Under the pieces are notes generated by a model, which worked only from the letters and a program-made list of their open reading frames with translations, made no database searches and had not been told where the DNA came from. A stretch of DNA of 64,000 nucleotides. Source: Lachnospiraceae bacterium (GTDB lineage Bacteria > Bacillota > Clostridia > Lachnospirales > Lachnospiraceae). A program made the translations under genes and the position numbers. Shown here piece after piece: positions 37,320 to 46,634 of the stretch (positions within the stretch are counted from its first letter, which is position 1; the number at the start of each line of letters is the position of its first letter). Where the stretch lies: NCBI GenBank assembly GCA_021202075.1, contig JAJQDT010000128.1, forward strand, positions 19,804 through 83,803, in the 5' to 3' direction.

Positions 37320-38005
37320 ATCAGATTCCTCCTGTTAAGGACATATCCTTTTGCGCTGCCCATTGTGTCTTGCGCGTGTCGCAATATTTCGTTCAGGACG
37401 TTGCGCATAAAATGATTTGCCCGACAAAAGGTCAATTTTCAGTCGGTGGTCACTACATATGGCATACGATTGCATATGAATATTACCATGTATTGTGTCC
37501 GATTCTTAGAAAACAGGCTTTTGTCGCTCGAATCATAAAATCCGGTCGAAGAAAGGACAAAGCACCGACCGGTTCAGGGATACTGAAATAAAAAACACAA
37601 CAAAATAAAATGAAGAATATGGATTCTTCAAATGAAAATAATTGTGATCTGGCTGGAAACAGGATGAGAATCTTAAGATATCCGATGCGTCATTTCATAA
37701 CGGCAATATAGAGAAACATTGCCGCCGGACAGAAAATAAAAATCAGAAAGCATTTCCGTAAAATGAACAGAGCAGATGACATAAGAATGGCCATCCTGTG
37801 CCGCTACTTCGACCTCGACCGTCACAATTATCCATTCTGTTCACCTGCCTTTCTCTTTTTTAAAAATATCCACAGTGCCGGCTAATGAAAAGAATTGATA
37901 AATTGATACTGTCTGCCGGACTGCATTCCGAAAATTTCAAATCTATTCTAACAAAAGTATGGAGAAGATGCAAGCATTTTTCCGAATTTGAAAGGTAAAG
38001 TTTTA
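37320..38005. other. gene-free divergent region between mgtE and prs
   Basis: About 690 bp without a credible gene. It holds at least three clean stem-loops: CCGGTCG/CGACCGG (about 37542-37572), GAAGAAT-ATGG-ATTCTTC (about 37612-37629) and CGGCAAT/ATTGCCG (about 37699-37723). It must carry the mgtE promoter on the - strand. AT content is higher than in flanking genes. No riboswitch class is recognised. Confidence 0.45.
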
Positions 38006-38034
38006 TTGACGCACCGAACGCAAGATGCTATACT
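38006..38034 (+). promoter_or_regulatory. prs promoter
   Basis: TTGACG (38006-38011), 17-bp spacer, TATACT (38029-38034). Confidence 0.85.
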
Positions 38035-38080
38035 CTGATGCGTATCAGACAATTTTCCATTCACGAAAGAGAGGCTTCCT

Positions 38081-39259
38081 ATGTCTGAATTAGAAACACT
38101 GGACCAGATTCTTCCGGTCGGTCCGCTTAAAATTGCTGCTCTGGAGGGATGCCGCGAATTCGGCGCGGCAGTAAATGCGCAGCTGGTGGAATCCCGGCAG
38201 AACAGCCGGCTGAGCAATGCAAGCAGCAGTGTCATTACCCAGCCGGGGTATATCGCGGACACCTATCTGCTTGATTGCAGCTGTCCCCGTTTTGGCACCG
38301 GAGAGGGGAAGGGGCAGATCAATGACTCGGTTCGGGGCACGGATCTGTACATTCTGGTCGATGTCTGCAATTATAGCCTGACCTACAAGGTCTGCGGGCA
38401 CGAGAATCATATGTCGCCGGATAATCATTTTCAGGATCTGAAGCGTATCATCTCTGCCGCGAATGGCAAGGCAAAGCGCATCAATGTTGTGATGCCGTTT
38501 TTATATGAAGGAAGACAGCATAAACGGTCTAAGAGGGAGTCGCTGGACTGCTCTCTGGCGCTGCAGGAGTTGGAGAATATGGGCGTCTCCAATATCATCA
38601 CATTCGACGCGCACGATCCGCGCGTACAGAACGCGATTCCCCTGAGCGGATTCGATTCGTTTATGCCGACCTACCAGTTTCTGAAAGCATTGCTTGACAA
38701 TGTGGAGGATTTTCAGATTGACAACGATCACCTGATGGTCATCAGTCCGGATGAGGGCGCGATGAGCCGCGCAGTCTATTTTTCCGGTATCCTGGGTGTG
38801 GATATGGGCATGTTTTATAAGCGGCGCGATTATTCTGTGATTGTGAATGGAAAGAATCCGATCGTTGCCCATGAGTTCCTTGGGGATTCTGTCGAAGGCA
38901 AGGATGTGATTGTTGTAGATGATATGATCTCATCCGGTGAGAGTATGCTGGATGTGGCAAAGCAGGTGAAGGAGCGCGGCGCAAAGCGCGTGTTTGTCTG
39001 CACCACATTCGGACTTTTTACGGACGGCCTGGCCAGGTTTGATGAATACTATAAGAAGGGCTATATCACGAAGGTGGTCACTACGAACCTTCACTACCGG
39101 GATCCGGCTCTTCTGACGAAGCCGTGGTACGCCGAAGCGGATATGACAAAATTCCTGGCGACGATTATCGAGGCTTTGAATCATGACTCCACCCTGAGCA
39201 ACATTGAGACACCGACCGCGAAGATTCACGAGCTGCTCTCGAAGATCCGGGGCGAATGA
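38081..39259 (+). CDS. prs: ribose-phosphate pyrophosphokinase (long Lachnospiraceae form)
   Basis: Makes PRPP from ribose 5-phosphate and ATP. At 392 aa it is about 75 residues longer than classical Prs. It keeps the core: NVVMPFLYEGRQHKR, FDAHDPRVQNAIP, and the PRPP-binding loop VIVVDDMISSGESMLD (about residue 278). The extra length is at the N-terminus (about 60 residues before the first domain) and in the middle. This longer form is common in Lachnospiraceae, some of which also carry a normal Prs; which is the main enzyme cannot be told here. AGAGG lies 7-8 nt before the ATG. Confidence 0.9.
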   Translation: MSELETLDQILPVGPLKIAALEGCREFGAAVNAQLVESRQNSRLSNASSSVITQPGYIADTYLLDCSCPRFGTGEGKGQINDSVRGTDLYILVDVCNYSLTYKVCGHENHMSPDNHFQDLKRIISAANGKAKRINVVMPFLYEGRQHKRSKRESLDCSLALQELENMGVSNIITFDAHDPRVQNAIPLSGFDSFMPTYQFLKALLDNVEDFQIDNDHLMVISPDEGAMSRAVYFSGILGVDMGMFYKRRDYSVIVNGKNPIVAHEFLGDSVEGKDVIVVDDMISSGESMLDVAKQVKERGAKRVFVCTTFGLFTDGLARFDEYYKKGYITKVVTTNLHYRDPALLTKPWYAEADMTKFLATIIEALNHDSTLSNIETPTAKIHELLSKIRGE

Positions 39260-39263
39260 ATCA

Positions 39264-40760
39264 ATGAAGAAAATACTGGAACATACGATCAAATCAGTAG
39301 AGCCGGGCAGCATTGCCGAGGAGCTGGAGATGCAGCCCGGCGATGTGCTGCTTTCCGTCAATGACCAGGAGATTGAGGATGTTTTTGACTATCAGTATCT
39401 GATCAATGACGAGTATCTGACCCTGCAGGTGCGCAAGGCGGACGGGGAAGAGTGGGAGCTGGAGATAGAGAAGGAGTTTGAGGAGGATCTGGGGATATCC
39501 TTTGAAAGCTCGCTGATGGATGAGTATCGCTCCTGCCGGAATCACTGTATTTTCTGCTTTATTGACCAGATGCCGAAGGGGATGCGCGAGACACTTTATT
39601 TTAAGGATGATGATTCCCGTCTTTCTTTTCTGCAGGGAAATTATGTGACGCTGACGAATATGAGCGACCATGACATTGACCGCATCATCCGCTATCACCT
39701 GGAGCCGATTAACATCTCCTTTCATACCATGAATCCAGAGCTGCGGCGAAGTATGCTGCGCAACCGGTTTGCGGGCGATATTTTCCCAAAAGTTCAGCGG
39801 CTGGCGGATGCGGGGATTGAGATGAACGGACAGATTGTGCTCTGCCGCGGGATCAACGACGGAGACGAGCTGGAATATTCGATCCGGGAGCTTACAAAGT
39901 ATCTGCCTCATCTTAGAAGTGTGTCGGTCGTTCCGGTGGGACTGACCAGACATCGCGAGGGGCTTTACCCGTTGGAAGCGTTTACAGCGGAGGACGCCTG
40001 TCAGGTGATTGACTGCATTGAAGCATGGCAACGCAGGATTTATGACGAATATGGCTGCCATTTTATACACGCGTCGGATGAATGGTACATCCTGGCCGGA
40101 AGGGACTTCCCGGAGGCAGAGCGGTACGACGGCTACCTTCAGCTGGAGAACGGGGTGGGCATGATGCGGCTGCTGTCTGAGGAAGTAATGGAGACGCTGC
40201 AGGATATTTCCACCCATATGCGGACAGTCTCTGGCTCAGAGAATGTGGAAGAAAACGGTTCGGCAATGTCGTATGAGAGGCCGGAAATGCCTGCTGCGGC
40301 GAATGGGTATACGGATACGGGTAAGTTGCAGAAGCGAATGTTCACAGATGGAGACTGGACGGGATGGGGAAATTCGTGTCACCGGGAGATTTCGATTGCC
40401 ACCGGCCGTCTGGCCGGACCGTATCTGAGAAAGCTGTGCAAAGATATCTGCGAAGTCTTTCCGAATGTGAGCTGTCATGTGTATGAGATTCGAAATGATT
40501 TTTTTGGCGAAGAGATTACGGTGGCCGGCCTGATTACCGGTGCGGATCTGATCGCGCAGCTGGCTGGAAAGGATCTGGGAGAAGAACTGCTTTTGCCGTG
40601 CACGATGCTGCGCAGCGGAGAGCGTGTGTTTCTCGACGATGTGACAGTAGAGGAGCTGGAGGGCACTTTACAAATTCCGGTTCGTATTGTAGAATCAGAC
40701 GGGCGCGATTTTGTAAGGGCGGTTGTCAAAGATGCCGCCCGGAGCAGATGTGATGGGTGA
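39264..40760 (+). CDS. DUF512 protein with PDZ and radical-SAM-like CxxxCxxC motif
   Basis: A 498-aa protein. It has an N-terminal PDZ-like domain (residues 5-65, VEPGSIAEELEMQPGDVLLSVN), then CRNHCIFCFIDQMP (about residues 90-103), the CX3CX2C pattern of radical SAM enzymes, a TIM-barrel-like part, and a C-terminal DUF512 region (about 300-495). In many Firmicutes it precedes der/engA, as here. The substrate is unknown. The start at ATG 39264 lies 4 bp after the prs stop; no strong ribosome site is visible, so coupling with prs is likely. Residues about 335-380 are a low-conservation insert. Confidence 0.88.
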   Translation: MKKILEHTIKSVEPGSIAEELEMQPGDVLLSVNDQEIEDVFDYQYLINDEYLTLQVRKADGEEWELEIEKEFEEDLGISFESSLMDEYRSCRNHCIFCFIDQMPKGMRETLYFKDDDSRLSFLQGNYVTLTNMSDHDIDRIIRYHLEPINISFHTMNPELRRSMLRNRFAGDIFPKVQRLADAGIEMNGQIVLCRGINDGDELEYSIRELTKYLPHLRSVSVVPVGLTRHREGLYPLEAFTAEDACQVIDCIEAWQRRIYDEYGCHFIHASDEWYILAGRDFPEAERYDGYLQLENGVGMMRLLSEEVMETLQDISTHMRTVSGSENVEENGSAMSYERPEMPAAANGYTDTGKLQKRMFTDGDWTGWGNSCHREISIATGRLAGPYLRKLCKDICEVFPNVSCHVYEIRNDFFGEEITVAGLITGADLIAQLAGKDLGEELLLPCTMLRSGERVFLDDVTVEELEGTLQIPVRIVESDGRDFVRAVVKDAARSRCDG

Positions 40761-40862
40761 TTTTTAAGATTAATCCGGATTCGTCCTCTGCACTTCTGAC
40801 TCAGGGATCACCGGGTTTGAGTGACAAATGGATTGGATACAGGACGAGAGTGAGGACATGTT

Positions 40863-42191
40863 ATGAGTAAACCGATTGTGGCGATTGTCGGCAGACCGAA
40901 CGTGGGGAAATCGACCCTGTTCAATGCGCTGGCAGGCTCCAATATATCGATTGTAAAGGATACGCCGGGCGTGACGCGGGATCGCATTTATACGGATGTC
41001 GAATGGCTGAACCTGAATTTTACGCTGATTGACACCGGCGGCATTGAGCCGGAGAGCAAGGATATCATGCTTTCCCAGATGCGCGAGCAGGCGCAGATTG
41101 CGATCGATACAGCGGATGTGATTATTTTTATTGTTGACTGCCAGCAGGGGCTGGTGGACTCGGACGCGAAGGTGGCAGATATGCTCCGCCGCTCGCATAA
41201 GCCGATCGTTCTGGTTGTGAATAAGGTAGACAGCTTTCAGAAATATCAGGCGGATGTCTTTGAGTTTTACAATCTTGGCATCGGTGATCCGGTGCCGATC
41301 TCTGCGGCGAACCGGCAGGGGCTTGGCGATATGCTCGATGTGGTGACGTCTTATTTTGATCCGGAGAAGGTCTATACGGAGGAGGATGAGCGTCCACGGA
41401 TTGCCATTGTGGGCAAGCCGAATGTCGGCAAATCCTCCCTGATCAATAAGCTGCTTGGAGAAAACCGCCTGATCGTCACGGACATTGCGGGTACGACGCG
41501 CGACGCGGTTGATGCTGTGGTCAAATGGAAAGGCAATGAGTACATTTTTATTGATACGGCGGGGCTGCGTCGGAAAAGCCGGATTAAGGAAGAGCTTGAG
41601 CGCTACAGCATCATCCGGACGGTTTCTGCCGTGGAACGTGCGGATGTTGTGGTCATGATGATTGACGCGACCGAGGGAGTGACGGAGCAGGACGCGCACA
41701 TCGCTGGAATTGCCCATGAGCGCGGCAAGGGGATTGTGATCGCGGTCAATAAGTGGGACGCGGTAGAGAAAGATGATAAGACGATCTATGAGCATACGAG
41801 AAAAATCCGGCAGGTTCTTTCCTATATGCCGTATGCGGAGATTATTTTTATTTCGGCGGAAACCGGGCAGCGGCTGCCGAAGCTGTTTGATACGATTGAC
41901 ATGGTGATTCAGAATCAGTCGATGCGCGTGAAGACCGGTGTGCTCAATGAGATCATGGCGGAAGCTGTGGCGCTGCAGCAGCCGCCGTCTGACAAGGGGA
42001 AACGGCTGAAGCTCTATTATATCACGCAGGCGCGGGTGAAGCCGCCGACCTTTGTGGTCTTTGTCAATGACAAAGATCTGATGCATTTTTCCTATACGAG
42101 ATATCTGGAGAACCAGATAAGAAAAGCATTTGGATTCCGCGGGACTCCGCTGAAATTCATTATTCGGGAACGAAAGGATAAAGAGAGTTAA
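40863..42191 (+). CDS. der: ribosome biogenesis GTPase Der (EngA)
   Basis: A 442-aa essential GTPase for 50S assembly. It has two tandem G domains: first [16 protein letters not shown] and NKVD; second [17 protein letters not shown] and NKWD. A C-terminal KH-like domain (about residues 350-442) follows. The stop codon directly abuts the plsY start, giving one transcription unit DUF512-der-plsY-(gpsA). Confidence 0.98.
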   Translation: MSKPIVAIVGRPNVGKSTLFNALAGSNISIVKDTPGVTRDRIYTDVEWLNLNFTLIDTGGIEPESKDIMLSQMREQAQIAIDTADVIIFIVDCQQGLVDSDAKVADMLRRSHKPIVLVVNKVDSFQKYQADVFEFYNLGIGDPVPISAANRQGLGDMLDVVTSYFDPEKVYTEEDERPRIAIVGKPNVGKSSLINKLLGENRLIVTDIAGTTRDAVDAVVKWKGNEYIFIDTAGLRRKSRIKEELERYSIIRTVSAVERADVVVMMIDATEGVTEQDAHIAGIAHERGKGIVIAVNKWDAVEKDDKTIYEHTRKIRQVLSYMPYAEIIFISAETGQRLPKLFDTIDMVIQNQSMRVKTGVLNEIMAEAVALQQPPSDKGKRLKLYYITQARVKPPTFVVFVNDKDLMHFSYTRYLENQIRKAFGFRGTPLKFIIRERKDKES

Positions 42192-42836
42192 ATGGTACGC
42201 GTAGCATGTATTCTGATTGGTTATCTGTTTGGCCTGTTTGAGACCAGCTATATTATCGGACGTCTGCACGGGATTGATATCCGTGATTATGGAAGCGGAA
42301 ACGCGGGTACGACGAATATGTTCCGGACACTGGGAAAGGGCTGGGGTGCGCTTACGTTTATCGGCGACGGGCTGAAGCCTGTTTTCGCAGCGCTGGTTTC
42401 CTGGCTGATTTTTAGAAAAACATATGCGGATATCTGGCCGCTTCTCTGTGTATATACCGGGCTCGGCGCAGTGTTGGGACACAGCTTTCCTTTTTACCTG
42501 GGCTTTCGGGGCGGAAAGGGGATTGCGACGACCGGCGGAACAACGCTTGCCCTGCATCCGGCGCTCTGCCTTCTGGCTATCATCGGATTCTGCATCGGTT
42601 TTTTCCTGACCGGATATGTGTCGGTCGGCTCTCTGATTGTGGCCGGGGGATTTTTCGTAGAATCTGTCATATTCGGGCAGCTCGGCATCCTTGATATGAC
42701 ACAGAGATATCTGAATGAGCTGTATCTGATCGTAGCGGTCATCGCCGGGCTTGACTTTTACAGGCATCGCGGAAACATTGACCGGTTGCGAAAGGGTGAA
42801 GAGCGGAAAGCGGGATTTCTGGATAAATCGAAGAAG

Positions 42837-42839
<3 letters not shown>
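42192..42839 (+). CDS. plsY: glycerol-3-phosphate acyltransferase PlsY
   Basis: Adds an acyl group from acyl-phosphate to glycerol 3-phosphate, the first step of phospholipid synthesis. The 215-aa membrane protein has the three PlsY motifs: GSGNAGTTNMFRTLGKGWG, GHSFPFYLGFRGGKGIATTGG (in part) and the third near residue 170-190. It starts right after the der stop without its own strong ribosome site. Its TAG stop codon is the first triplet of the heptamer array that follows. Confidence 0.95.
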
Positions 42840-43032
<193 letters not shown>

Positions 43033-43086
43033 TTGTATCTTATGATCGGTGAAATGTGGAATTGAGCAGATACAGGAGGAATGTAA

Positions 43087-44094
43087 ATGGCGAAGATTGG
43101 AATTATTGGTGCGGGCAGCTGGGGTCTCGCCCTTTCAAAGCTGTTATATGAAAATGGAAATGAGGTGACCCTGTGGTCGTTTCTGGAGTCGGATGCGGAG
43201 CTGATCCGGACGACTCATGAGCTCACGTCAAAGCTGCCGGGCGTGAAGCTGCCGGAGCAGATTGCGGTATCGTCCGACCTCTCGGAGGTGATTCCGGGGA
43301 AGGATGTTCTGGTACTGGTCAGCCCGTCCGCGGTAGTGCGGGAGACCGCAAAAAAGATGTGTCCGCTGGTGCCGGACGGTATGGTGATCGTGAACGCGGC
43401 AAAGGGGATAGAAGAAGGCTCTCTGATGACGATGACGGACATTATTGAAGAAGAGATTCCGCAGGCAAATGCGGCGGTGATCTCCGGTCCGAGCCATGCG
43501 GAAGAGGTCGCGCGCTCTATGCCGACGACAATCGTCATCGGAGCCAGGGATGAGGCGACGGCCCGGATGCTGCAGAAGCTGTTTATGAGCCCGGTGTTTC
43601 GCGTCTATATCAGTTCGGACATGGTCGGGATCGAGCTGGGCGGCTCACTGAAAAATGTCATCGCGCTTGCGGCCGGTATTGCCGACGGTATGGGCTATGG
43701 GGACAATGCGAAGGCAGCGCTGATCACGCGCGGGATCGTGGAAATTGCCCGGCTTGGCACAAAGATGGGCGGACATTTTGAGACCTTCTGCGGGCTGACC
43801 GGAATCGGCGATCTGATTGTTACCTGCGCGAGCATGCACAGCCGCAACCGCCGGGCTGGAATTCTGCTCGGACAGGGCTACACGATGGAGGAGGCCATGA
43901 AGGAGGTTAACATGGTCGTGGAAGGTGTATACTCCGCGAAGTCTGCGCTTGCGCTCGCCCGGAAATACCAGGTGGAACTGCCGATCATTGAGCAGGTAAA
44001 CAAGGTGTTGTTCGAGGGAAAAAATCCGAAAGAGGCAGTGTCTGATCTGATGCTCCGCGACATGGGCGTCGAGAATTCGCTGGTTCCTTGGTAA
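43087..44094 (+). CDS. gpsA: glycerol-3-phosphate dehydrogenase [NAD(P)+]
   Basis: Reduces dihydroxyacetone phosphate to sn-glycerol 3-phosphate, the substrate of PlsY. The 335-aa protein has the N-terminal GAGSWGLALSKLL nucleotide fold, the catalytic-Lys region ELGGSLKNVIALAAGI, and the GLTGIGDLIVTCAS signature. CAGGAGG lies 7 nt before the ATG. The der-plsY-gpsA order is typical for Firmicutes, here interrupted by the heptamer array. Confidence 0.97.
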   Translation: MAKIGIIGAGSWGLALSKLLYENGNEVTLWSFLESDAELIRTTHELTSKLPGVKLPEQIAVSSDLSEVIPGKDVLVLVSPSAVVRETAKKMCPLVPDGMVIVNAAKGIEEGSLMTMTDIIEEEIPQANAAVISGPSHAEEVARSMPTTIVIGARDEATARMLQKLFMSPVFRVYISSDMVGIELGGSLKNVIALAAGIADGMGYGDNAKAALITRGIVEIARLGTKMGGHFETFCGLTGIGDLIVTCASMHSRNRRAGILLGQGYTMEEAMKEVNMVVEGVYSAKSALALARKYQVELPIIEQVNKVLFEGKNPKEAVSDLMLRDMGVENSLVPW

Positions 44095-44096
44095 GA

Positions 44097-44174
44097 ATCT
44101 GTCACGAAATAACCTGTGCATCTTGCACCGCCTAACGCGCGAATCGCAGTTCATAAAAGCCTCGACGCAGCCCG
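44097..44174 (+). repeat. dispersed 78-bp repeat family 1, copy E
   Basis: Starts 3 nt after the gpsA stop codon. Almost identical to copy B, differing at only a few positions. Confidence 0.9.
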
Positions 44175-44486
44175 AAATTCAGGAAATGTTTTTTTTCAAT
44201 ACTTTCATCAAAAGTGCCCGGGAAACATTGTATTTTTCGGGCATTTGTGTTAGTATAAGATATCCGTGGCGGGGGGATGCATTTTTTATGTGCTCGAACG
44301 TGAAAAATTTAACAAAACGAACAAAATGCACTTTTTCTGTCACTCGACAGGATGCTGCTGGGACAAAAGCCGGGGAAAAAGTACTTACGATCTAATCATG
44401 ACTTTCTGAATCCGTGGCATCAGGTCTTTAATTACTTTAATACAAGGGTCAAAAATCAGGCTTGCAAAAAAGAAAGGGGATTAGCT
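44175..44486. other. gene-free region before the acetogenesis cluster
   Basis: No credible gene. It contains TGCCCG/CGGGCA (about 44215-44243) as a hairpin and TGCATTTT (near 44278) with AAAATGCA (near 44325) as an inverted repeat around GTGAAAAATTTAACAA, which has one good Rex-like half-site only. Promoters for the nickel genes probably lie here, but no convincing -35/-10 pair was found. Confidence 0.35.
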
Positions 44487-44921
44487 ATGCATCTGATTCA
44501 GGATGAGAACGGAAACCCGATTCCGCATGGTCATGAGCATGAACATATGCACACGCACACGTATGAGCACTCGCATCCGCACACGCATGAGCATGGACAT
44601 GAGGAAGATCATAACCATACGCATGAACATGGCGAGGAGGCCTGCCATGCCAGGGAGCAGGAATGCGGGCATACCCATGCGCATTGCGGCGCCTGCGAAG
44701 AGCATTCCCATGAAGAGCCGCAGGGCGACAAGATGGTTGCGCTTCTTGACTATATGTTAAAGCACAATGAACATCATGCTGCGGAGCTTGACCAGGTGGC
44801 AGAAAAGTTCCGTGCGGACGGGAAGGATGCGGCTGCCGATCAGATTAAAAAGGCGGTGGATGAGTTCCAGAAGGGCAATCTGTATCTGAAGCTGGCGCTT
44901 TCCATGGTACAGGAGGCGTAA
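44487..44921 (+). CDS. histidine-rich metal-binding protein (probable nickel store)
   Basis: A 144-aa soluble protein. Residues about 14-77 hold about 22 His, mostly as H-x-H pairs, plus several Cys (CHAREQEC, HCGAC). The C-terminal 65 residues form a helical domain (KMVALLDYMLKHNEHHAAELDQ... in part) also seen without the His tract in other Firmicutes. The start at ATG 44487 follows AAAGGGGA. Its position directly before CooT and CooC suggests nickel binding for CO dehydrogenase and acetyl-CoA synthase, similar in idea to the His-rich tails of CooJ or HypB; zinc or cobalt binding is possible. Confidence 0.8.
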   Translation: MHLIQDENGNPIPHGHEHEHMHTHTYEHSHPHTHEHGHEEDHNHTHEHGEEACHAREQECGHTHAHCGACEEHSHEEPQGDKMVALLDYMLKHNEHHAAELDQVAEKFRADGKDAAADQIKKAVDEFQKGNLYLKLALSMVQEA

Positions 44922-44940
44922 TCGCGATCCTCCATATTTA

Positions 44941-45018
44941 GGATTGTCACGAAATTACCAGGGCATCTTGCACCGCCTAATATGCGAATCGCAACCGATA
45001 AAAGCCTTGGCGTAGCTT
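44941..45018 (+). repeat. dispersed repeat family 1, copy F (diverged)
   Basis: GATTGTCACGAAATTACC..., GGCATCTTGCACCGCCTAAT and GCGAATCGCAACCGATAAAA are recognisable; the end is changed to GCCTTGGCGTAGC. It lies 19 bp after the His-rich gene. Confidence 0.8.
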
Positions 45019-45076
45019 ATGTTTATGTCAGAAAGAAGGACAATCTGCATACCATAATCATTTAGGTGTTTAAGAA

Positions 45077-45131
45077 CAATTTCTTGCGCGAAATGGCAAA
45101 ATTTGGGTTCCGGTTTATCCGGGTTAGGAAT
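45077..45131 (+). repeat. dispersed repeat family 3, copy 2
   Basis: Matches 6467-6520 over TTTCTTGCGC and ATTTGGGTTCCGG with the following CCGGGT. It is located in the 357-bp gap before cooT; the rest of the gap is AT-rich without a gene. Confidence 0.7.
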
Positions 45132-45277
45132 TGTAAAGAAATAACTTTTTACGCCATATCATCACAAATTACAAAAAAGGACAGTTCATTTTTGCGATTT
45201 TGAAAAGTTATTGTTTAACAGTTCCTTAGTTCGTTGAAGAAAGCGAAATGCCTCACTGTTCAAAGGAGGTGATAAGT

Positions 45278-45472
45278 ATGTGTCTGGCGACGGTTTATGC
45301 AAAAAATGAGCCTGACAGCGTAATTCTGGAATATGTCAGCAAGATTGAAGTAGATGGAAACCTTATCACGCTTACGGATGTCATGGGCGATACGAAGGTA
45401 GTAGAAGGTACCATCGCGATGGCGGATTTGACCGGCGGAAAGGTACAGATCAATTGCGAGGATGTTGCATAG
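45278..45472 (+). CDS. cooT: CooT-family nickel-binding protein
   Basis: A 64-aa protein starting MCLATVYAKNE, with the conserved N-terminal Met-Cys pair and a small beta-barrel (VSKIEVDGNLITLTDVMGDTK, DLTGGKVQI). CooT binds one Ni(II) per dimer through the N-terminal Cys and helps nickel insertion into CO dehydrogenase. The ribosome site AAAGGAGGTGAT (45262-45273) is a full match to the 16S 3' end, so expression should be high. It is small and easily missed; an in-frame longer start upstream would bury the Cys and is rejected. Confidence 0.88.
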   Translation: MCLATVYAKNEPDSVILEYVSKIEVDGNLITLTDVMGDTKVVEGTIAMADLTGGKVQINCEDVA

Positions 45473-45584
45473 TGAACTGAATGACCGTGAAGACATGGCC
45501 TTAAGGGAACCGATATGCAGGTGAATTCACTGCGGCTTCGGAGTTCCGGCCGGTTGTTTAGCGGGTACAGAGAGGAACATAAGC

Positions 45585-46364
45585 ATGGCGAATGTAATTG
45601 CGATTGCGGGAAAAGGCGGTGTGGGCAAGACTACTTTGGCCGGCCTGCTGATCCAGATGATGTGTCAGATGGGGAAACGCCCGATTCTCGCGGTTGACGC
45701 GGACGCGAATTCGAATCTGAATGAAGTGCTGGGCGTGGAGGTAGAGATGACGCTCGGGGATGTCCGCGAGACGGTGCTTCACGACTCGGACAAACTGAAT
45801 AAAAGCATTCCATCCGGTATGACGAAAGCGGACTATACGGAAATGATGCTTCAGCGCTGTCTGGCCGAGGATGATGATTTTGATCTGCTCGTGATGGGGC
45901 GCTCGCAGGGACAGGGCTGCTATTGTTATGTGAATGGCCTTCTGCAGGCGCAGTTGGCGAAGCTGGTTCCGAATTACAAATATGTAGTTGTGGATAACGA
46001 AGCCGGAATGGAGCATATCAGCCGCGGCATTCTGCCGAAGGTGGATACGATGCTGCTGGTGAGCGACTGCTCCCGAAGAGGCGTCCAGGCGACGGAACGG
46101 ATCGCGGAGCTCATTAAGGAGTGCAATCTGAATCCGAAGATGATTGGCCTGATTGTGAACCGGGCTCCGAATGGACAGCTGAATGCCGGTACAAAGGAAG
46201 AGATTGAGAAGAGCGGTCTGAACCTTCTCGGCGTCGTCCCGCAGGATGAACAGGTGTACGAGTATGACTGTGACGGAAAGCCTACTTCTTCACTTCCGGA
46301 GGATTCTCCGGTCCGGCAGGCGCTTAAGGAAATCATGAAAAAAATCGATCTGGGTGCAATGTGA
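45585..46364 (+). CDS. cooC: CO dehydrogenase/ACS maturation ATPase CooC (first copy)
   Basis: A 259-aa MinD-type ATPase that loads nickel into CODH or, as AcsF, into acetyl-CoA synthase. It has the deviant P-loop GKGGVGKTT (residues 9-17), ADANSNLNEVLG, and the nickel-binding CYC at residues 112-114 (GQGCYCYVN), exactly the CooC spacing. The DNEAGMEHISRG segment follows. A second, diverged CooC lies after cooS, so one may serve CODH and the other ACS; which is which cannot be decided here. The gene ends with TGATAATACAA, a word shared by two later genes. Confidence 0.93.
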   Translation: MANVIAIAGKGGVGKTTLAGLLIQMMCQMGKRPILAVDADANSNLNEVLGVEVEMTLGDVRETVLHDSDKLNKSIPSGMTKADYTEMMLQRCLAEDDDFDLLVMGRSQGQGCYCYVNGLLQAQLAKLVPNYKYVVVDNEAGMEHISRGILPKVDTMLLVSDCSRRGVQATERIAELIKECNLNPKMIGLIVNRAPNGQLNAGTKEEIEKSGLNLLGVVPQDEQVYEYDCDGKPTSSLPEDSPVRQALKEIMKKIDLGAM

Positions 46365-46371
46365 TAATACA

Positions 46372-46551
46372 AGGGCGCTGGACATCCAGAGGATGTCTGT
46401 TTAGCCCTCGCCGGGTGGCATCCCGCATAAAATGCGGGATATTCCCTCGCCGGGTGGCATCCCGCATTTTATGCGGGATATTCGCCGACCGGAGCGGAGC
46501 GCAGACCAAAGGTCAGGAATGGAACGCTTGCGCTTTTGAATATAGCGTTCC
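46372..46551 (+). other. hairpin-rich intergenic element with tandem 39-bp units
   Basis: In order: AGGGC/GCCCT enclosing GACATCC-AGA-GGATGTC (46372-46408); two adjacent 39-bp units (46405-46443 and 46444-46482) that are identical except for the hairpin centre, ATCCCGCAT-AAA-ATGCGGGAT versus ATCCCGCAT-TTT-ATGCGGGAT; GACC/GGTC; and GGAACGC/GCGTTCC (46521-46551). No T-run follows, so these are not simple terminators. They may be processing or stabilising structures between cooC and cooS. Confidence 0.8.
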
Positions 46552-46634
46552 GGAACATTAAGAGTATATCAGGTACGATAGAAAATGACGCAGGTCATTT
46601 GCTATAAAAGACAATTTTTATCTGGAGGTTATGT

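Noticed and set aside
37370..37591. 73-codon frame between mgtE and prs
   Set aside because: TTG start without ribosome site, and it spans stem-loops; not supported as a gene.
37320..37700. M-box magnesium riboswitch expected before mgtE
   Set aside because: None of the conserved M-box words was found on the - strand; only unrelated hairpins are seen.
44305..44320. Possible Rex operator GTGAAAAATTTAACAA before the nickel genes
   Set aside because: Only one half (TTTAACAA) matches the Rex consensus; the other half has several mismatches, so it is not listed as a site.
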